A stretch of 64,000 bases of DNA from Streptomyces sp. WAC05374 (GTDB taxonomy: Bacteria; Actinomycetota; Actinomycetes; Streptomycetales; Streptomycetaceae): NCBI RefSeq assembly GCF_004353505.1, contig NZ_SMNQ01000009.1, forward strand, positions 1-64,000. Reading direction: 5' to 3'. Shown here one piece after another: positions 45,941 through 54,908 of this stretch (within the stretch, counting starts at the first letter, position 1; each line of letters begins with the position of its first letter). The notes below the pieces were generated by a model that saw only the letters and a program-made list of their open reading frames with translations, did not search any database and was not told where the DNA came from. The position numbers were made by a program, and so were the translations under genes.

Positions 45941-47359
45941 TCAGACCGCCGGCAGGTCGGGTCCGATCCTGCTCCGTACGGCGCTCTGCACCTCGTCCTC
46001 CTCGGCGGGGTCGGCGGCGAGGCGCCGCAGCCGCTCGGCCACGCGTACGTCGCCGGTCTCGGCGTGGAGTGCTGCGACCTCCCGGGTGGTCTCCTCGCAG
46101 TCCCACAGGCACTCGACGGCGAAGCCGGTCGGGAAGGAGGGGTCCGTGGCGGCGAGCGCACGGGCCGTGCGCCCGCGCAACTGGGAGGAGGCGGTCTCAC
46201 GGTAGATGTGGCGCAGCACCGGCGCGGCGCAGGCGACGCCCAGCCTTCCGGTGCCGTCGACGAGCGCGTAGAGCGGCGGGGCGTCGGGGCCGTCGGCCCG
46301 TACGGTCTCGCGCAGCGCGCCCAGGACGAGCCCCGCGTCGCGGGCGTCGCCCCGGCAGGCGAGGACGCCGGCCGCGGAGGCGCCGAGCGCGTCGGGCCGG
46401 TGCGCCCAGCCGCGGGCGCGGTCGACGGCGGCGTCGCCGCACATGCGCTCGAAGGCGGCCACGGCGGCCTCGGCAACGGTACGGGAGTCACTGACCGCCG
46501 CGGCCTCGATGAGGTCGAGCACGGCGGGGTCGGCCGCTTCGGCGAGGTGGTGCAGGGCGGCGCAGCGGGCGCCGTCCGGGCCGCTGCGCGCCGCCTCCAC
46601 GATGACCGCCCGGTCGTCGGGACCGGCGACGGCGGTCAGGCAGCGGGCGGCCGGCACATGGAGCGCCGCGCCGCGCTCCAGGCCCTCCTGGGCCCACTCC
46701 AGGACCGCCTGGACGCTCCAGCCGGGGCGGGGCCCGGTGGGGCGGAGCTGGCGCTGCCAGCGGTCGAAGGAGCCCTGTTCCTGGGCGGCGCGCACCCGGG
46801 CGCCGATGGCGTCCCGCCGGTCCTCGGCCCATAGCCGCCACGGTCGCGGCTCGAAGGCGTCCCGCATGGCGGCGGCCAGCTCGGCGTCACCCTCGGGGGT
46901 GGCGGGGAAGCGGGCGAGGACGGGGGCGGCGAGGCCCCGCAGCCCGGAGTCGTCGTCGCGCAGGGCGAGCTCGTCGAGCGCCCAGGCCCAGTTCGTGCCG
47001 GTCGCGGCGTACCCGCGCAGCAGCGTGAAGGCGTCCTCACGGCCGTACGCGGCGAGGTGGCCGAGGACGGCGAGGGCGAGCCCGGTGCGTGACTCCTCGG
47101 TGTCGAGCTGGTCCTCGGCGCCGAAGAGGTGGGCCTCGATCTCCTCCAGTCCGCCGTGCAGGTCCAGGTACAGACGGGCGTAGTAGAGGGAGCGGTTCTC
47201 GACCTGCCAGTCCTGGCGGGGGTCGTGGAGCACACAGTGGTTGAGGGCCGCGAGGGCTTCCGCGCGTGGGGCGGCGAGCGCGTGCAGCGTGCCGTCGCCG
47301 CGTCCCCTCTGCAACAGGCCGAGCAGGGTACCGCTCGGCGCTATGACTGGATCGAACAT
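45941..47359 (-). CDS. HEAT-repeat protein, unknown function
   Basis: 472-aa soluble all-helical protein made of repeated two-helix units (for example CAALHHLAEAADPAVLDLIE, AVAAFERMCGDAAVDRARG, PLYALVDGTGRLGVACAAPV), typical of HEAT/PBS-lyase-type scaffolds. No catalytic motif is visible. The start MFDPVIAPSGTLLGLL follows a GAGG ribosome site. A predicted hairpin and an 18-codon Cys-rich ORF lie in its leader, so it may be controlled post-transcriptionally. Confidence 0.88.
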   Translation of the reverse strand: MFDPVIAPSGTLLGLLQRGRGDGTLHALAAPRAEALAALNHCVLHDPRQDWQVENRSLYYARLYLDLHGGLEEIEAHLFGAEDQLDTEESRTGLALAVLGHLAAYGREDAFTLLRGYAATGTNWAWALDELALRDDDSGLRGLAAPVLARFPATPEGDAELAAAMRDAFEPRPWRLWAEDRRDAIGARVRAAQEQGSFDRWQRQLRPTGPRPGWSVQAVLEWAQEGLERGAALHVPAARCLTAVAGPDDRAVIVEAARSGPDGARCAALHHLAEAADPAVLDLIEAAAVSDSRTVAEAAVAAFERMCGDAAVDRARGWAHRPDALGASAAGVLACRGDARDAGLVLGALRETVRADGPDAPPLYALVDGTGRLGVACAAPVLRHIYRETASSQLRGRTARALAATDPSFPTGFAVECLWDCEETTREVAALHAETGDVRVAERLRRLAADPAEEDEVQSAVRSRIGPDLPAV

Positions 47360-47434
47360 GGAAAATGCCTCACATCAAGCTGTCGACGCACCCGGACGGG
47401 ACCGGGCCCGGGGTGACCTGGGAACGGTGATTGC

Positions 47435-47491
47435 CTAGGCCGCGCAGCAACATGTGGAGCCGCCCGTCGTCTTCCGCTTGGTGTCGACCAT
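47435..47491 (-). CDS. 18-codon ORF with Cys-Cys-Cys, leader or small peptide
   Basis: MVDTKRKTTGGSTCCCAA, read on the minus strand, has a GAGAGGCAGAGGAAG ribosome-site region right before its ATG and ends 75 bp upstream of the HEAT gene. Between them CACCCCGG and CCGGGTG can pair as a hairpin. Three Cys codons near the end resemble cysteine-sensing leader ORFs known from mycobacteria; a RiPP-like or metal-binding peptide is an alternative. Nothing shows it is translated. Confidence 0.5.
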   Translation of the reverse strand: MVDTKRKTTGGSTCCCAA

Positions 47492-47605
47492 CTTCCTCTG
47501 CCTCTCGTCGGTGGCCCCCTGCGGGCCCGACGTCATGATGACCCAGCCATTTCGCCACCGCGACCACATTTACGGCACCGCCCTCACCTGGGGTTCAGCC
47601 CCCGT

Positions 47606-47998
47606 TCACCAGGAGGCGAACAGCTCCAGCAGGTGTGTCTTCCCAAACATCCGCGCGGTATCCACGGCGGACGGAGTTCCTGCTTCCGGATCGGCGCCAT
47701 GGGTCAGCAGGGTACGGACCACCTCGTCCTCGCCCTTGAAGACGGCCCCGGCGATCGGGGTCTGGCCGCGGTCGTTGGCGCGGTCGGGGTCGGCGCCGCG
47801 CTCCAGGAGGGCGGCCACCGCCCCGGCGTGGCCGTGGTAGGCGGCGAGCATCACCAGGGAGTCGCCCTTGTCGTTGGTGAGGTTCACCGGGACACCGGCG
47901 TCGATGTAGGCGGCGAGCGCCTCGGCGTCGCCCTGCCGTGCCAGATCGAAGACCTTGGACGCCAGCTCGATCACCTCGGGGTCCGGGGTTTCACTCAT
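47606..47998 (-). CDS. ankyrin-repeat protein
   Basis: 130-aa small ankyrin protein of about three repeats (GDSLVMLAAYHGHAGAVAALLERGADPD, then GQTPIAGAVFKGEDEVVRTLLTHGADPE, shortened here by residue limit in part). It would be a cytosolic protein-binding module. ATG 47998 is preceded by a GAGAGG stretch at long spacing. The partner is unknown. Confidence 0.9.
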   Translation of the reverse strand: MSETPDPEVIELASKVFDLARQGDAEALAAYIDAGVPVNLTNDKGDSLVMLAAYHGHAGAVAALLERGADPDRANDRGQTPIAGAVFKGEDEVVRTLLTHGADPEAGTPSAVDTARMFGKTHLLELFASW

Positions 47999-48341
47999 CG
48001 GACGTACCGCCTCTCACCTCATTGACGCGCCATGGTGACCCATGGCCGCGCGCGGCCGCGACAGCCGCGTTGACCTGCGTGGACCCGGTTGAACCGGCCC
48101 GCACGGCGGGGGCCGCCGTACGAGTGAACCGACAGGGTACTGCCCGGGCGCGGACATGACCCGGCCCGGCCGCGGCAAGGGATGTGCCGCGCCCGGGCGG
48201 CGCACCCCGGCACGGACGCCGAGTGCGCCAGTCAAGTGAAAAGAACAGGAATTCACCCGAATGCACCTTTTATCACATAGATACTTCCTGTGAGGCTGGA
48301 AGTACTGAAGGTGACTGTCCCCTCACCCAGGAGATCCGCTC
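47999..48341. promoter_or_regulatory. divergent intergenic region with an inverted repeat
   Basis: 343 bp without a gene. The right part (about 48235-48310) is much lower in GC. It contains TACTTCC-N9-GGAAGTA (48282-48304), a perfect inverted repeat with 7-bp arms, 38 bp before the next start. A regulator binding site or promoter for the 48342 gene is likely. Confidence 0.5.
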
Positions 48342-48536
48342 ATGATCCTGTCCATCTCAGGCGTGGTTCTGCTCGGCATCATCGTCTTCCTCTTCTTCCG
48401 GAAGGACGGTCTCAAGGCGTCCCACGCCCTCGTCTGCGCACTCTTCGGCTTCTACCTCGCGGGCACCGCGATCGCGCCCAGCATCACGGCGGGCGGGGCG
48501 AGCCTCGCCAGCCTGCTCGGCGGGATCAAGTTCTGA
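48342..48536 (+). CDS. small membrane protein upstream of FtsK-like gene
   Basis: 64-aa protein with two hydrophobic segments (VVLLGIIVFLFF and ALFGFYLAGTAIA) joined by a short loop FRKDGLKASHALV. AGGAG precedes the ATG. It lies 41 bp upstream of the FtsK-like gene and resembles the small Spd/Tra-associated membrane proteins often paired with translocase-like genes in Streptomyces. Specific function unknown. Confidence 0.82.
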   Translation: MILSISGVVLLGIIVFLFFRKDGLKASHALVCALFGFYLAGTAIAPSITAGGASLASLLGGIKF

Positions 48537-48577
48537 CGCCCGCGCCCCTTCCACGACTTCAGGATCAGGAGTACGAC

Positions 48578-50332
48578 GTGGCCCGGCGCCTCCTTCCGCG
48601 ACACATCCCGAACCTCCGGAGCATCCCGCGCATGCGGTCCCTGCCGAGCGGTGCCAGTGCCCGGATCGCCCGGGGGCGGGAGATCGCGCGAACGGCCGCC
48701 GACGGTGCCACCGACGTCCTCCATCCGCTGATCACGGTCACCCGCGGCCTGCGGAAGCTGGCCGGGGCCGGCCGGGCCCGGTGGGCGGCGACCCCCAAGG
48801 AGCGGCGCGGTCCCGCGCTGTTCCTGGCCGCCGCGGGTGTCCTGGTCGTCGCGCTCATCCCGTACGGGCCGCTGCTGGCCCTGGTCTCGGTGATGGGCGC
48901 GGCGGCGTGGCAGGGGCGCGAGCGCCCGGCCGTGAAGACGGGGCCCGACGAGGCGGAGACCGAGCGGCTGCGGGCCCTGTACGAGGCGCTGGTGCCGTAC
49001 TTCTCCGTCCCGGAGGACCCGGACCCGCTGTTCGCGCACGGCGGCGACTGGGCCAGGGCGTTCGGCGAGGCCGAGTTCGACGGCGACGGGCGGCCGACCC
49101 GACTGCGGATCACGTATCCGGCGTACTTCACGGACGGCGAGGCGGCGTCCCGCGCGCGGATCGAGCAGGTGCTGCACGCCAAGTCCGGACGGGGCAGGGA
49201 GTACCTCTTCGACTGGGACGAAGAGGGCAACCAGCTCCTCATGCGGGTGCTTCCCGCCCTGCCCACCACGGTGGCGGCCCAGCGCTTCGTCACGGTGCCG
49301 GGCGAGACGGTGCTGGGGTTCACCGACCCCGAGGCGGTCCAGCGGACCGTGCCGGTGCGGGACGGCGACGAGTCCCGCGACGCGCCGCCGGTGGTCTGGC
49401 GCACCGGGCCGCGCTCGACGGAGCCCCACCTGCTGGCAGTCGGGCAGCCCGGCAGCGGCACCACCACACTGCTGCGGTCCATCGCGCTCCAGGCGCTCCA
49501 GCACGGCGACGTACTGATCGTCGAGGGCAGCGGAACCGGCGAGTACGCCTGCCTCACCGGGCGCACCGGCGTGCTGGCCGTCGAGTGCGGGCTCGCCGGG
49601 GCGCTGGCCAGCCTGGAGTGGGCGGCGCACGAGACGGAACGGCGGCTGATCGCGGCGAACCGGGCGCGGCAGGCCGGGCACCCGGCGCCGGAGGACACCC
49701 GGCGGCCGCTGTGGATCCTGCTGGACCGGCCGGGCGTGTTCGGCCACCTGGCGGCGGCGGACGGGCGGACGGACCCGCAGTCGCTGCTCCAGGTGCCGCT
49801 GCGGCACGGGCGGGCGGCGCACGTGACGGTGGTGGTGGCCGAGCATGCCGACAGCCTGGACGCGCTCAGCGAGGCGGTCTGGGCCCACACCCGGGCCCGG
49901 GTCGTCCTCGGACCGGCCACGCCGGAGCTGGTGCTGTCGGTCCTGGACGCCGCGCCGCACACCACCCCCACCCCGCACGTCCCGCCCGGGCGCGGCTACG
50001 CCCGGCTGGGTACGGGACCGGTGCTCCGGCTCCAGGTGCCGGCGACGCCCGACCCGTACGACGACGCGACGGCGGAGGCGCACCGGCAGGCGGTCCTGGA
50101 CCTCCTGCCCGACCGCCAGCCGTCCCCGCACCCGGCTCCGGCTCCGGCTCCGGAGCCCGCCCTGCCCGCCGCCCCGCAGGCCGCTCCCGTCCCGGAGGCC
50201 GCCGCCGTACAGGCCGCCCCACAGACCTCCCCCACCGCCGGCGCCCCACAGGCCGGCCCTGTCGCCCCCGCCCCACAGGCCTCCCCCACCGCCCCCGCCC
50301 CGCCGGGCGCCGAGCCGGCCACGGCCGGCTGA
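48578..50332 (+). CDS. FtsK/SpoIIIE-like membrane protein with degenerate ATP site
   Basis: 584-aa protein. Cytosolic basic N-terminus, a two-pass membrane hairpin (about 78-110), a middle domain, then an FtsK/TraB-like P-loop region. The expected Walker A GxxGSGKS reads GQPGSGTTT (289-297): the catalytic Lys is Thr. Walker B ILLDRP (380-385) lacks the Glu. The last 80 residues are Pro/Ala repeats. It therefore looks like a non-hydrolysing relative of the chromosome translocases. GTG 48578 has AGGAG upstream. Confidence 0.85.
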   Translation: MARRLLPRHIPNLRSIPRMRSLPSGASARIARGREIARTAADGATDVLHPLITVTRGLRKLAGAGRARWAATPKERRGPALFLAAAGVLVVALIPYGPLLALVSVMGAAAWQGRERPAVKTGPDEAETERLRALYEALVPYFSVPEDPDPLFAHGGDWARAFGEAEFDGDGRPTRLRITYPAYFTDGEAASRARIEQVLHAKSGRGREYLFDWDEEGNQLLMRVLPALPTTVAAQRFVTVPGETVLGFTDPEAVQRTVPVRDGDESRDAPPVVWRTGPRSTEPHLLAVGQPGSGTTTLLRSIALQALQHGDVLIVEGSGTGEYACLTGRTGVLAVECGLAGALASLEWAAHETERRLIAANRARQAGHPAPEDTRRPLWILLDRPGVFGHLAAADGRTDPQSLLQVPLRHGRAAHVTVVVAEHADSLDALSEAVWAHTRARVVLGPATPELVLSVLDAAPHTTPTPHVPPGRGYARLGTGPVLRLQVPATPDPYDDATAEAHRQAVLDLLPDRQPSPHPAPAPAPEPALPAAPQAAPVPEAAAVQAAPQTSPTAGAPQAGPVAPAPQASPTAPAPPGAEPATAG

Positions 50333-50362
50333 CGCCCGGCCGGGCCACGGCGGCACGGCGTC

Positions 50363-51865
50363 TCACGCCACGAACGTCCTGGGCGCGTCGCCCGCCCCGG
50401 CGCTCGCCCCCGCCCGCACCAGCCGGGCCGCCGCCGCGAGCCGTACGGCGGCCTCGTCGGCGACCGGACCCGACACGGTGAACGGCAGCCGTACGTACCC
50501 CTCGAAGGCCCCGTCCACACCGAAGCGGGGCCCCGAGGGCACCCGTACACCCACCCGTTCGCCCATCTCGGCCAGCCGGGAGCCGGACAGCCCGCCGGTG
50601 CGGACCCACAGGGTCAGGCCGCCGCGCGGCACGTCGAACTCCCAGTCGGGAAGCTCCCGGCGCACCGCCGCGACCAGCGCGTCGCGGTTCTCCCGGGCCT
50701 GGGCCCGCCGCAGGGCCACCGCCTCCTCCCAGCCGCCGGTCCGCATCAGCCAGTTGACGCCGAGCTGCTCCAGCACGGGCGTGCCGAGGTCGGCGTACGC
50801 GCGGGCGGCGACCAGGGAGCGGATGACGTCGGGCGCGGCCCGCACCCAGCCGATCCGCATGCCCGCCCAGAACGCCTTGCTCGCCGACCCGACGGTGAGC
50901 ACCGTGCTGCCGGCCGGGTCGAAGGCGCACACGGGCCGGGGCATGTCGAGCCCCTCCTCCAGGTGCAGCTCCGTCATGGTCTCGTCGACGACGAGCACCG
51001 TCCCGGCCGAGCGGGAGGCGTCGACCAGCGCGCGCCGCCGGTCCTCGTCCGCCAGCGCCCCGGTCGGATTGTGGAAGTCCGCGACGACGTACGCGAGCCG
51101 GGGCGCCGCGTCCCGCAGCACCTGCCGCCAGCGCGTCATGTCCCAGCCCTCCAGGCCCTCGGACATCGCGACGGGCACCAGGCGGGCTCCGGCCTCGCGC
51201 ATGAGCTGGAGGATGTTGGCGTACGACGGCGACTCGACGGCGATGCGCTCGCCGCGGCCGGCGAACAGGTGGCAGATGGCGTCGATCGCGCCCATCGCGC
51301 CGGTCGTCACCATGATCTGTTCGGGCATGGTGGGGATGCCGCGTTCCGTGTAGCGGTCCGCGAGCATCTGCCGCAGCGCGGGCAGGCCGGCCGGGTAGTC
51401 CCCGTGCGTGTGGGCGTAGGGCGGCAGCTCCTCGAGGGCGCCCTGGAAGCCCCGGGACAGCCACGGCTCGGGCGCGGGCAGGGAGGCGCAGCCCAGGTCG
51501 ATCATGGAGCCGAGCGACTCCGGGGGCAGCGGTTCCAGGCCGCGCGCCGGGAGCGGATTGCCGGCGGGCACGGCCGTCCAGCTCCCGGCGCCCCGGCGGG
51601 ACTCCAGGAACCCCTCGGCGCGCAGCGCCTCGTACGCGGCGGCGACCGTCGTCCGGCTCACGGACAGGGCGAGGGCCAGCTCCCGCTCGGCGGGGAGCCG
51701 GGCGGCGACCGGGACGCGGCCCTCCAGCACCAGCAGGCGGATGCCGTCGGCGAGCGCGCGGTAGGCGGGCGGCTTGCGGGTGCCGGGGCCGGCGGGCCGG
51801 GGCTGCTGCGCGTTGAGCTGCCGGGCAAGCTGGGCCGGGCCCACCGCCGAAGTCCACTCAGCCAT
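50363..51865 (-). CDS. MocR-family regulator, YczR-like
   Basis: 500-aa GntR-aminotransferase fusion. Helix-turn-helix ELALALSVSRTTVAAAYEALRAEGF near residues 60-90, then the PLP-fold with DFHNPTGAL and the lysine-bearing VGSASKAFWAGMRIGW. Divergent from a YczE-type membrane protein, the known YczR/YczE pairing of MocR regulators. ATG 51865 (MAEW) is chosen; the frame extends to 51931 but would cross the operator. PLP-related effector inferred only. Confidence 0.9.
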   Translation of the reverse strand: MAEWTSAVGPAQLARQLNAQQPRPAGPGTRKPPAYRALADGIRLLVLEGRVPVAARLPAERELALALSVSRTTVAAAYEALRAEGFLESRRGAGSWTAVPAGNPLPARGLEPLPPESLGSMIDLGCASLPAPEPWLSRGFQGALEELPPYAHTHGDYPAGLPALRQMLADRYTERGIPTMPEQIMVTTGAMGAIDAICHLFAGRGERIAVESPSYANILQLMREAGARLVPVAMSEGLEGWDMTRWRQVLRDAAPRLAYVVADFHNPTGALADEDRRRALVDASRSAGTVLVVDETMTELHLEEGLDMPRPVCAFDPAGSTVLTVGSASKAFWAGMRIGWVRAAPDVIRSLVAARAYADLGTPVLEQLGVNWLMRTGGWEEAVALRRAQARENRDALVAAVRRELPDWEFDVPRGGLTLWVRTGGLSGSRLAEMGERVGVRVPSGPRFGVDGAFEGYVRLPFTVSGPVADEAAVRLAAAARLVRAGASAGAGDAPRTFVA

Positions 51866-51888
51866 GGAATTCAGTCCACCTTCCTGAA

Positions 51889-51910
51889 ATTGGACCTGGT
51901 TGGAGTCCAA
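51889..51910. promoter_or_regulatory. inverted repeat in the yczR-yczE gap
   Basis: TTGGAC (51890-51895) and GTCCAA (51905-51910) are perfect 6-bp arms with a 9-bp spacer, with an extra TTGGA inside the spacer. It sits midway between the divergent starts, the expected place for a MocR operator. Confidence 0.5.
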
Positions 51911-51966
51911 ATCCCTGCCACAGGGTGACATGAGTCAGTCCACCACCACCACTTCGGGGGCACAAC

Positions 51967-52656
51967 ATGGCGTCGACATCCGGCACACCGGACCCGGACG
52001 GACCCGGCACACCGCGGCACCTCACCCGGCGGCTGCTCCAGCTCTACGCCGGCCTGGCCCTGTACGGCGTCAGCTCGGCGCTCCTCGTCCGCAGCGGGCT
52101 CGGGCTGGAGCCGTGGAACGTCCTGCACGAGGGGCTGGCCGAGCTGACCGGCCTGTCCATCGGGGTCGTCCTGACCATCGTCGGCGCGGCCGTCCTGCTC
52201 CTGTGGATACCGCTGCGGCAGCGGCCCGGGCTGGGCACCGTGTCCAACGTCGTCGTCATCGGTGCCGCGATGGACGGCACCCTGTGGCTGGTCCCGGACG
52301 TGCACGGGCTCCTGGCGCAGATCCCCGCGGTGGCCGGCGGGATCGTCCTCAACGGGGTGGCCACCGGTCTGTACATCGCGGCCCGCTTCGGGCCCGGCCC
52401 GCGCGACGGGCTGATGACGGGGCTGCACCGGCTGACCGGCCGGTCCATCCGGCTGGTCCGGACGACGATCGAGGTCACCGTGGTGGTGACCGGCTTCCTG
52501 CTGGGCGGCTCCCTGGGGGTGGGGACGGTGCTGTACGCGGTGGCCATCGGCCCGCTCGCCCAGTTCTTCCTGCGGGTGTTCGCCATCCCCGGTGGGGGCG
52601 GCGGCAGCACGGTGGTCGCCTCCGGGAAACCCGCACAGGCCATACTGCGGCGGTGA
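51967..52656 (+). CDS. YczE-family membrane protein
   Basis: 229-aa DUF161/YitT-like membrane protein with about five to six helices. The first half contains YAGLALYGVSSALLVRSGLG-LEPWNVLHEG and the second half the mirrored RFGPGPRDGLMTGLHRLTG, the internal repeat of this family. Function unknown; YczE-type proteins are usually under the divergent MocR regulator. Stop overlaps the GDPD start (GTGA 52653-52656). Confidence 0.9.
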   Translation: MASTSGTPDPDGPGTPRHLTRRLLQLYAGLALYGVSSALLVRSGLGLEPWNVLHEGLAELTGLSIGVVLTIVGAAVLLLWIPLRQRPGLGTVSNVVVIGAAMDGTLWLVPDVHGLLAQIPAVAGGIVLNGVATGLYIAARFGPGPRDGLMTGLHRLTGRSIRLVRTTIEVTVVVTGFLLGGSLGVGTVLYAVAIGPLAQFFLRVFAIPGGGGGSTVVASGKPAQAILRR

Positions 52657-53420
52657 CTCGCGTACGCCATCCCTATCTGGACCACCCCTCCTCCCTCATA
52701 CCCTTCGCCCACCGCGGCGGGGCGGCGGACGGGCTGGAGAACACGGTGACCGCCTTCCGGCGCGCCGCCACGGCCGGTTACCGCTACTTCGAGACGGACG
52801 TGCACGCCACCGCCGACGGCCGGCTGGTCGCGTTCCACGACGCGACGCTGGACCGCGTGACGGACACCCGCGGCCGCATCCGGGACCTGCCGTGGAGTGC
52901 CGTGCGCCACGCGCGCGTGGCGGGCACGGAACCGCTGCCGCTCTTCGAGGAGCTGCTGGAGGAGTTCCCGGACGCCCGCTGGAACGTGGACATCAAGGCG
53001 GAGCCCGCCCTCCGGCCGCTGATCGAGACCGTACGCAGGGCGGACGCCTGGGACCGGGTGTGCGTCGGCTCCTTCAGCGAGGGCCGGGTGGCCCGGGCAC
53101 GGCGCCTGGCGGGCCCTCGCCTGGCCACCTCGTACGGGGTCCGGGGCGTACTGGGACTGCGGCTGCGTTCGTACGGCATCCCGGCGGCGCTGCGGGCGGG
53201 CGCGGTGGCGGCGCAGGTGCCGGAGACGCAGAACGGCGTCCGGGTGGTGGACCGGCGGTTCGTGCGGACCGCGCACGAACGCGGCCTTCAGGTGCACGTG
53301 TGGACGGTGAACGACCCGGACCGGATGGCCGCTCTGCTCGACCTCGGGGTGGATGGCATCATGACCGATCATCTGGAGACGTTGCGCACGGTGCTGACCG
53401 ACCGGGGGGTCTGGGTCTGA
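52653..53420 (+). CDS. glycerophosphodiester phosphodiesterase
   Basis: 255-aa GDPD TIM-barrel enzyme. The signature PFAHRGGAADGLENTVTAF supplies the first catalytic His and Glu; ETDVHATADGRLVAFHDATLDRVT adds the metal Glu/Asp and second His. It cleaves glycerophosphodiesters to glycerol-3-phosphate and alcohol. No signal peptide, so cytosolic. GTG start coupled to yczE by a 4-base overlap. Confidence 0.93.
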   Translation: MTRVRHPYLDHPSSLIPFAHRGGAADGLENTVTAFRRAATAGYRYFETDVHATADGRLVAFHDATLDRVTDTRGRIRDLPWSAVRHARVAGTEPLPLFEELLEEFPDARWNVDIKAEPALRPLIETVRRADAWDRVCVGSFSEGRVARARRLAGPRLATSYGVRGVLGLRLRSYGIPAALRAGAVAAQVPETQNGVRVVDRRFVRTAHERGLQVHVWTVNDPDRMAALLDLGVDGIMTDHLETLRTVLTDRGVWV

Positions 53421-53463
53421 GCGTGCCCTTCCGTCTCCCACCACGGGGACGAAGGGGGCGGGC

Positions 53464-54822
53464 GTGAGCGACGCCGACACCACCGGCCGGGCCGCCGGCG
53501 AGGCCGGAGCGGCCGGCCGCCGGCGCGAGCAACGCGGCTGGTACTTCTACGACTTCGCGTGCTCGGTGTACTCGACGAGCGTGCTGACGGTGTTCGTCGG
53601 GCCCTATCTGACGTCGGTCGCCAAGGCGGCGGCCGACGCGGAGGGCTTCGTCCACCCCCTGGGCATCCCGGTCCGCGCGGGGTCGGTCTTCGCGTACGCG
53701 GTGTCCGCCTCCGTCCTCCTGGCGGTCCTGGTGATGCCGCTGGCGGGTGCGGCGGCGGACCGTACGGGCCGGAAGAAGCCGCTGCTGGCGCTCTCCGCGT
53801 ACCTGGGGGCGGCCGCCACGGCGGGCATGTTCTTCCTGGAGGGGGAGCGCTATCTGCTCGGCGCCTTCCTCCTGATCGTGGCGAACGCCTCACTCGCGGT
53901 GTCGATGGTGCTCTACAACGCCTACCTCCCGCAGATCGCGGCCCCGGAGGAACGCGACGCCGTGTCCTCGCGCGGCTGGGCGTTCGGCTACACGTCGGGC
54001 GCCCTCGTCCTCGTCCTGGACCTGGCCCTGTACACGAACCACGCGTCGTTCGGGCTCTCGGAGGCGGACGCCGTGCGGATCTGCCTGGCGTCGGCCGGAC
54101 TGTGGTGGGGCGCCTTCACGCTCGTACCCCTGCGGCGGTTGCGGGACCGCCGGGTGGCGCCGGGCGGCGAGGGGACGGTCGGCTCGGGCTGGCGGCAGTT
54201 GCTGGCGACGCTGCGCGACATGCGCCGCCATCCGCTGACGCTCTCCTTCCTGCTCGCCTACCTCGTCTACAACGACGGTGTGCAGACGGTGATTTCACAG
54301 GCCTCCATCTACGGGTCGGAGGAACTGGGCCTGGAACAGACCACGCTCATCACGGCCGTGCTGCTCGTGCAGGTGCTGGCGGTCGCCGGGGCGCTCGGCA
54401 TGGGGCGCCTGGCGCGCACCTACGGGGCGAAGCGGACGATCCTGGCATCGCTGGCGGTGTGGACGCTGATCCTGGCGGCCGGGTACTTCCTGCCGGCCGG
54501 GGCGCCGGTGTGGTTCTACGCGCTGGCGGCGGCGATCGGGCTGGTCCTGGGCGGCAGCCAGGCGCTGTCGCGTTCGCTGTTCTCACACCTGGTGCCGCAG
54601 GGCAAGGAGGCGGAGTACTTCTCGGCCTACGAGATGAGCGACCGCGGGCTGAGCTGGCTGGGGCCCCTGGTGTTCGGGCTCGCGTACCAGCTCACCGGCA
54701 GCTACAGGGACGCCATCATCTCGCTGGTGGTCTTCTTCGCACTCGGTTTCGTGCTCCTCGCACGGGTGCCCGTGAGGCGTGCGGTGGCCGCCGCGGGGAA
54801 CCCGGTACCCGACCGGATTTAG
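53464..54822 (+). CDS. MFS transporter, Atg22/UMF1-like
   Basis: 452-aa MFS protein with 12 helices. GWYFYDFACSVYSTSVLTVF and MPLAGAAADRTGRKKPLL with the YNAYLPQIAAPEERDAVSSRGWAFGYTSG segment are typical of the Atg22-like UMF1 group, linked to amino-acid or glycolipid efflux in other organisms. GTG 53464 follows AAGGGGGCGG. Its stop codon overlaps a likely promoter of rbpA. Confidence 0.9.
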   Translation: MSDADTTGRAAGEAGAAGRRREQRGWYFYDFACSVYSTSVLTVFVGPYLTSVAKAAADAEGFVHPLGIPVRAGSVFAYAVSASVLLAVLVMPLAGAAADRTGRKKPLLALSAYLGAAATAGMFFLEGERYLLGAFLLIVANASLAVSMVLYNAYLPQIAAPEERDAVSSRGWAFGYTSGALVLVLDLALYTNHASFGLSEADAVRICLASAGLWWGAFTLVPLRRLRDRRVAPGGEGTVGSGWRQLLATLRDMRRHPLTLSFLLAYLVYNDGVQTVISQASIYGSEELGLEQTTLITAVLLVQVLAVAGALGMGRLARTYGAKRTILASLAVWTLILAAGYFLPAGAPVWFYALAAAIGLVLGGSQALSRSLFSHLVPQGKEAEYFSAYEMSDRGLSWLGPLVFGLAYQLTGSYRDAIISLVVFFALGFVLLARVPVRRAVAAAGNPVPDRI

Positions 54823-54848
54823 ACGCGGAAGTGAAAGGCCGGTAGTGT
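54819..54848 (+). promoter_or_regulatory. candidate housekeeping promoter upstream of rbpA
   Basis: TTAGAC (54819-54824) and TAGTGT (54843-54848) are 18 bp apart. The -35 element overlaps the stop codon of the upstream gene. Confidence 0.45.
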
Positions 54849-54908
54849 ACGCCTTTGGCCTGCCAGGCGGACCGTTACTGCGTGCTCTGTAGGCAAAGAC
54901 GCTGGGTG

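Noticed and set aside
51900-52652. N-terminal extension of the GDPD frame through yczE
   Set aside because: Other-frame translation of yczE; the real start is GTG 52653 in the GTGA overlap.
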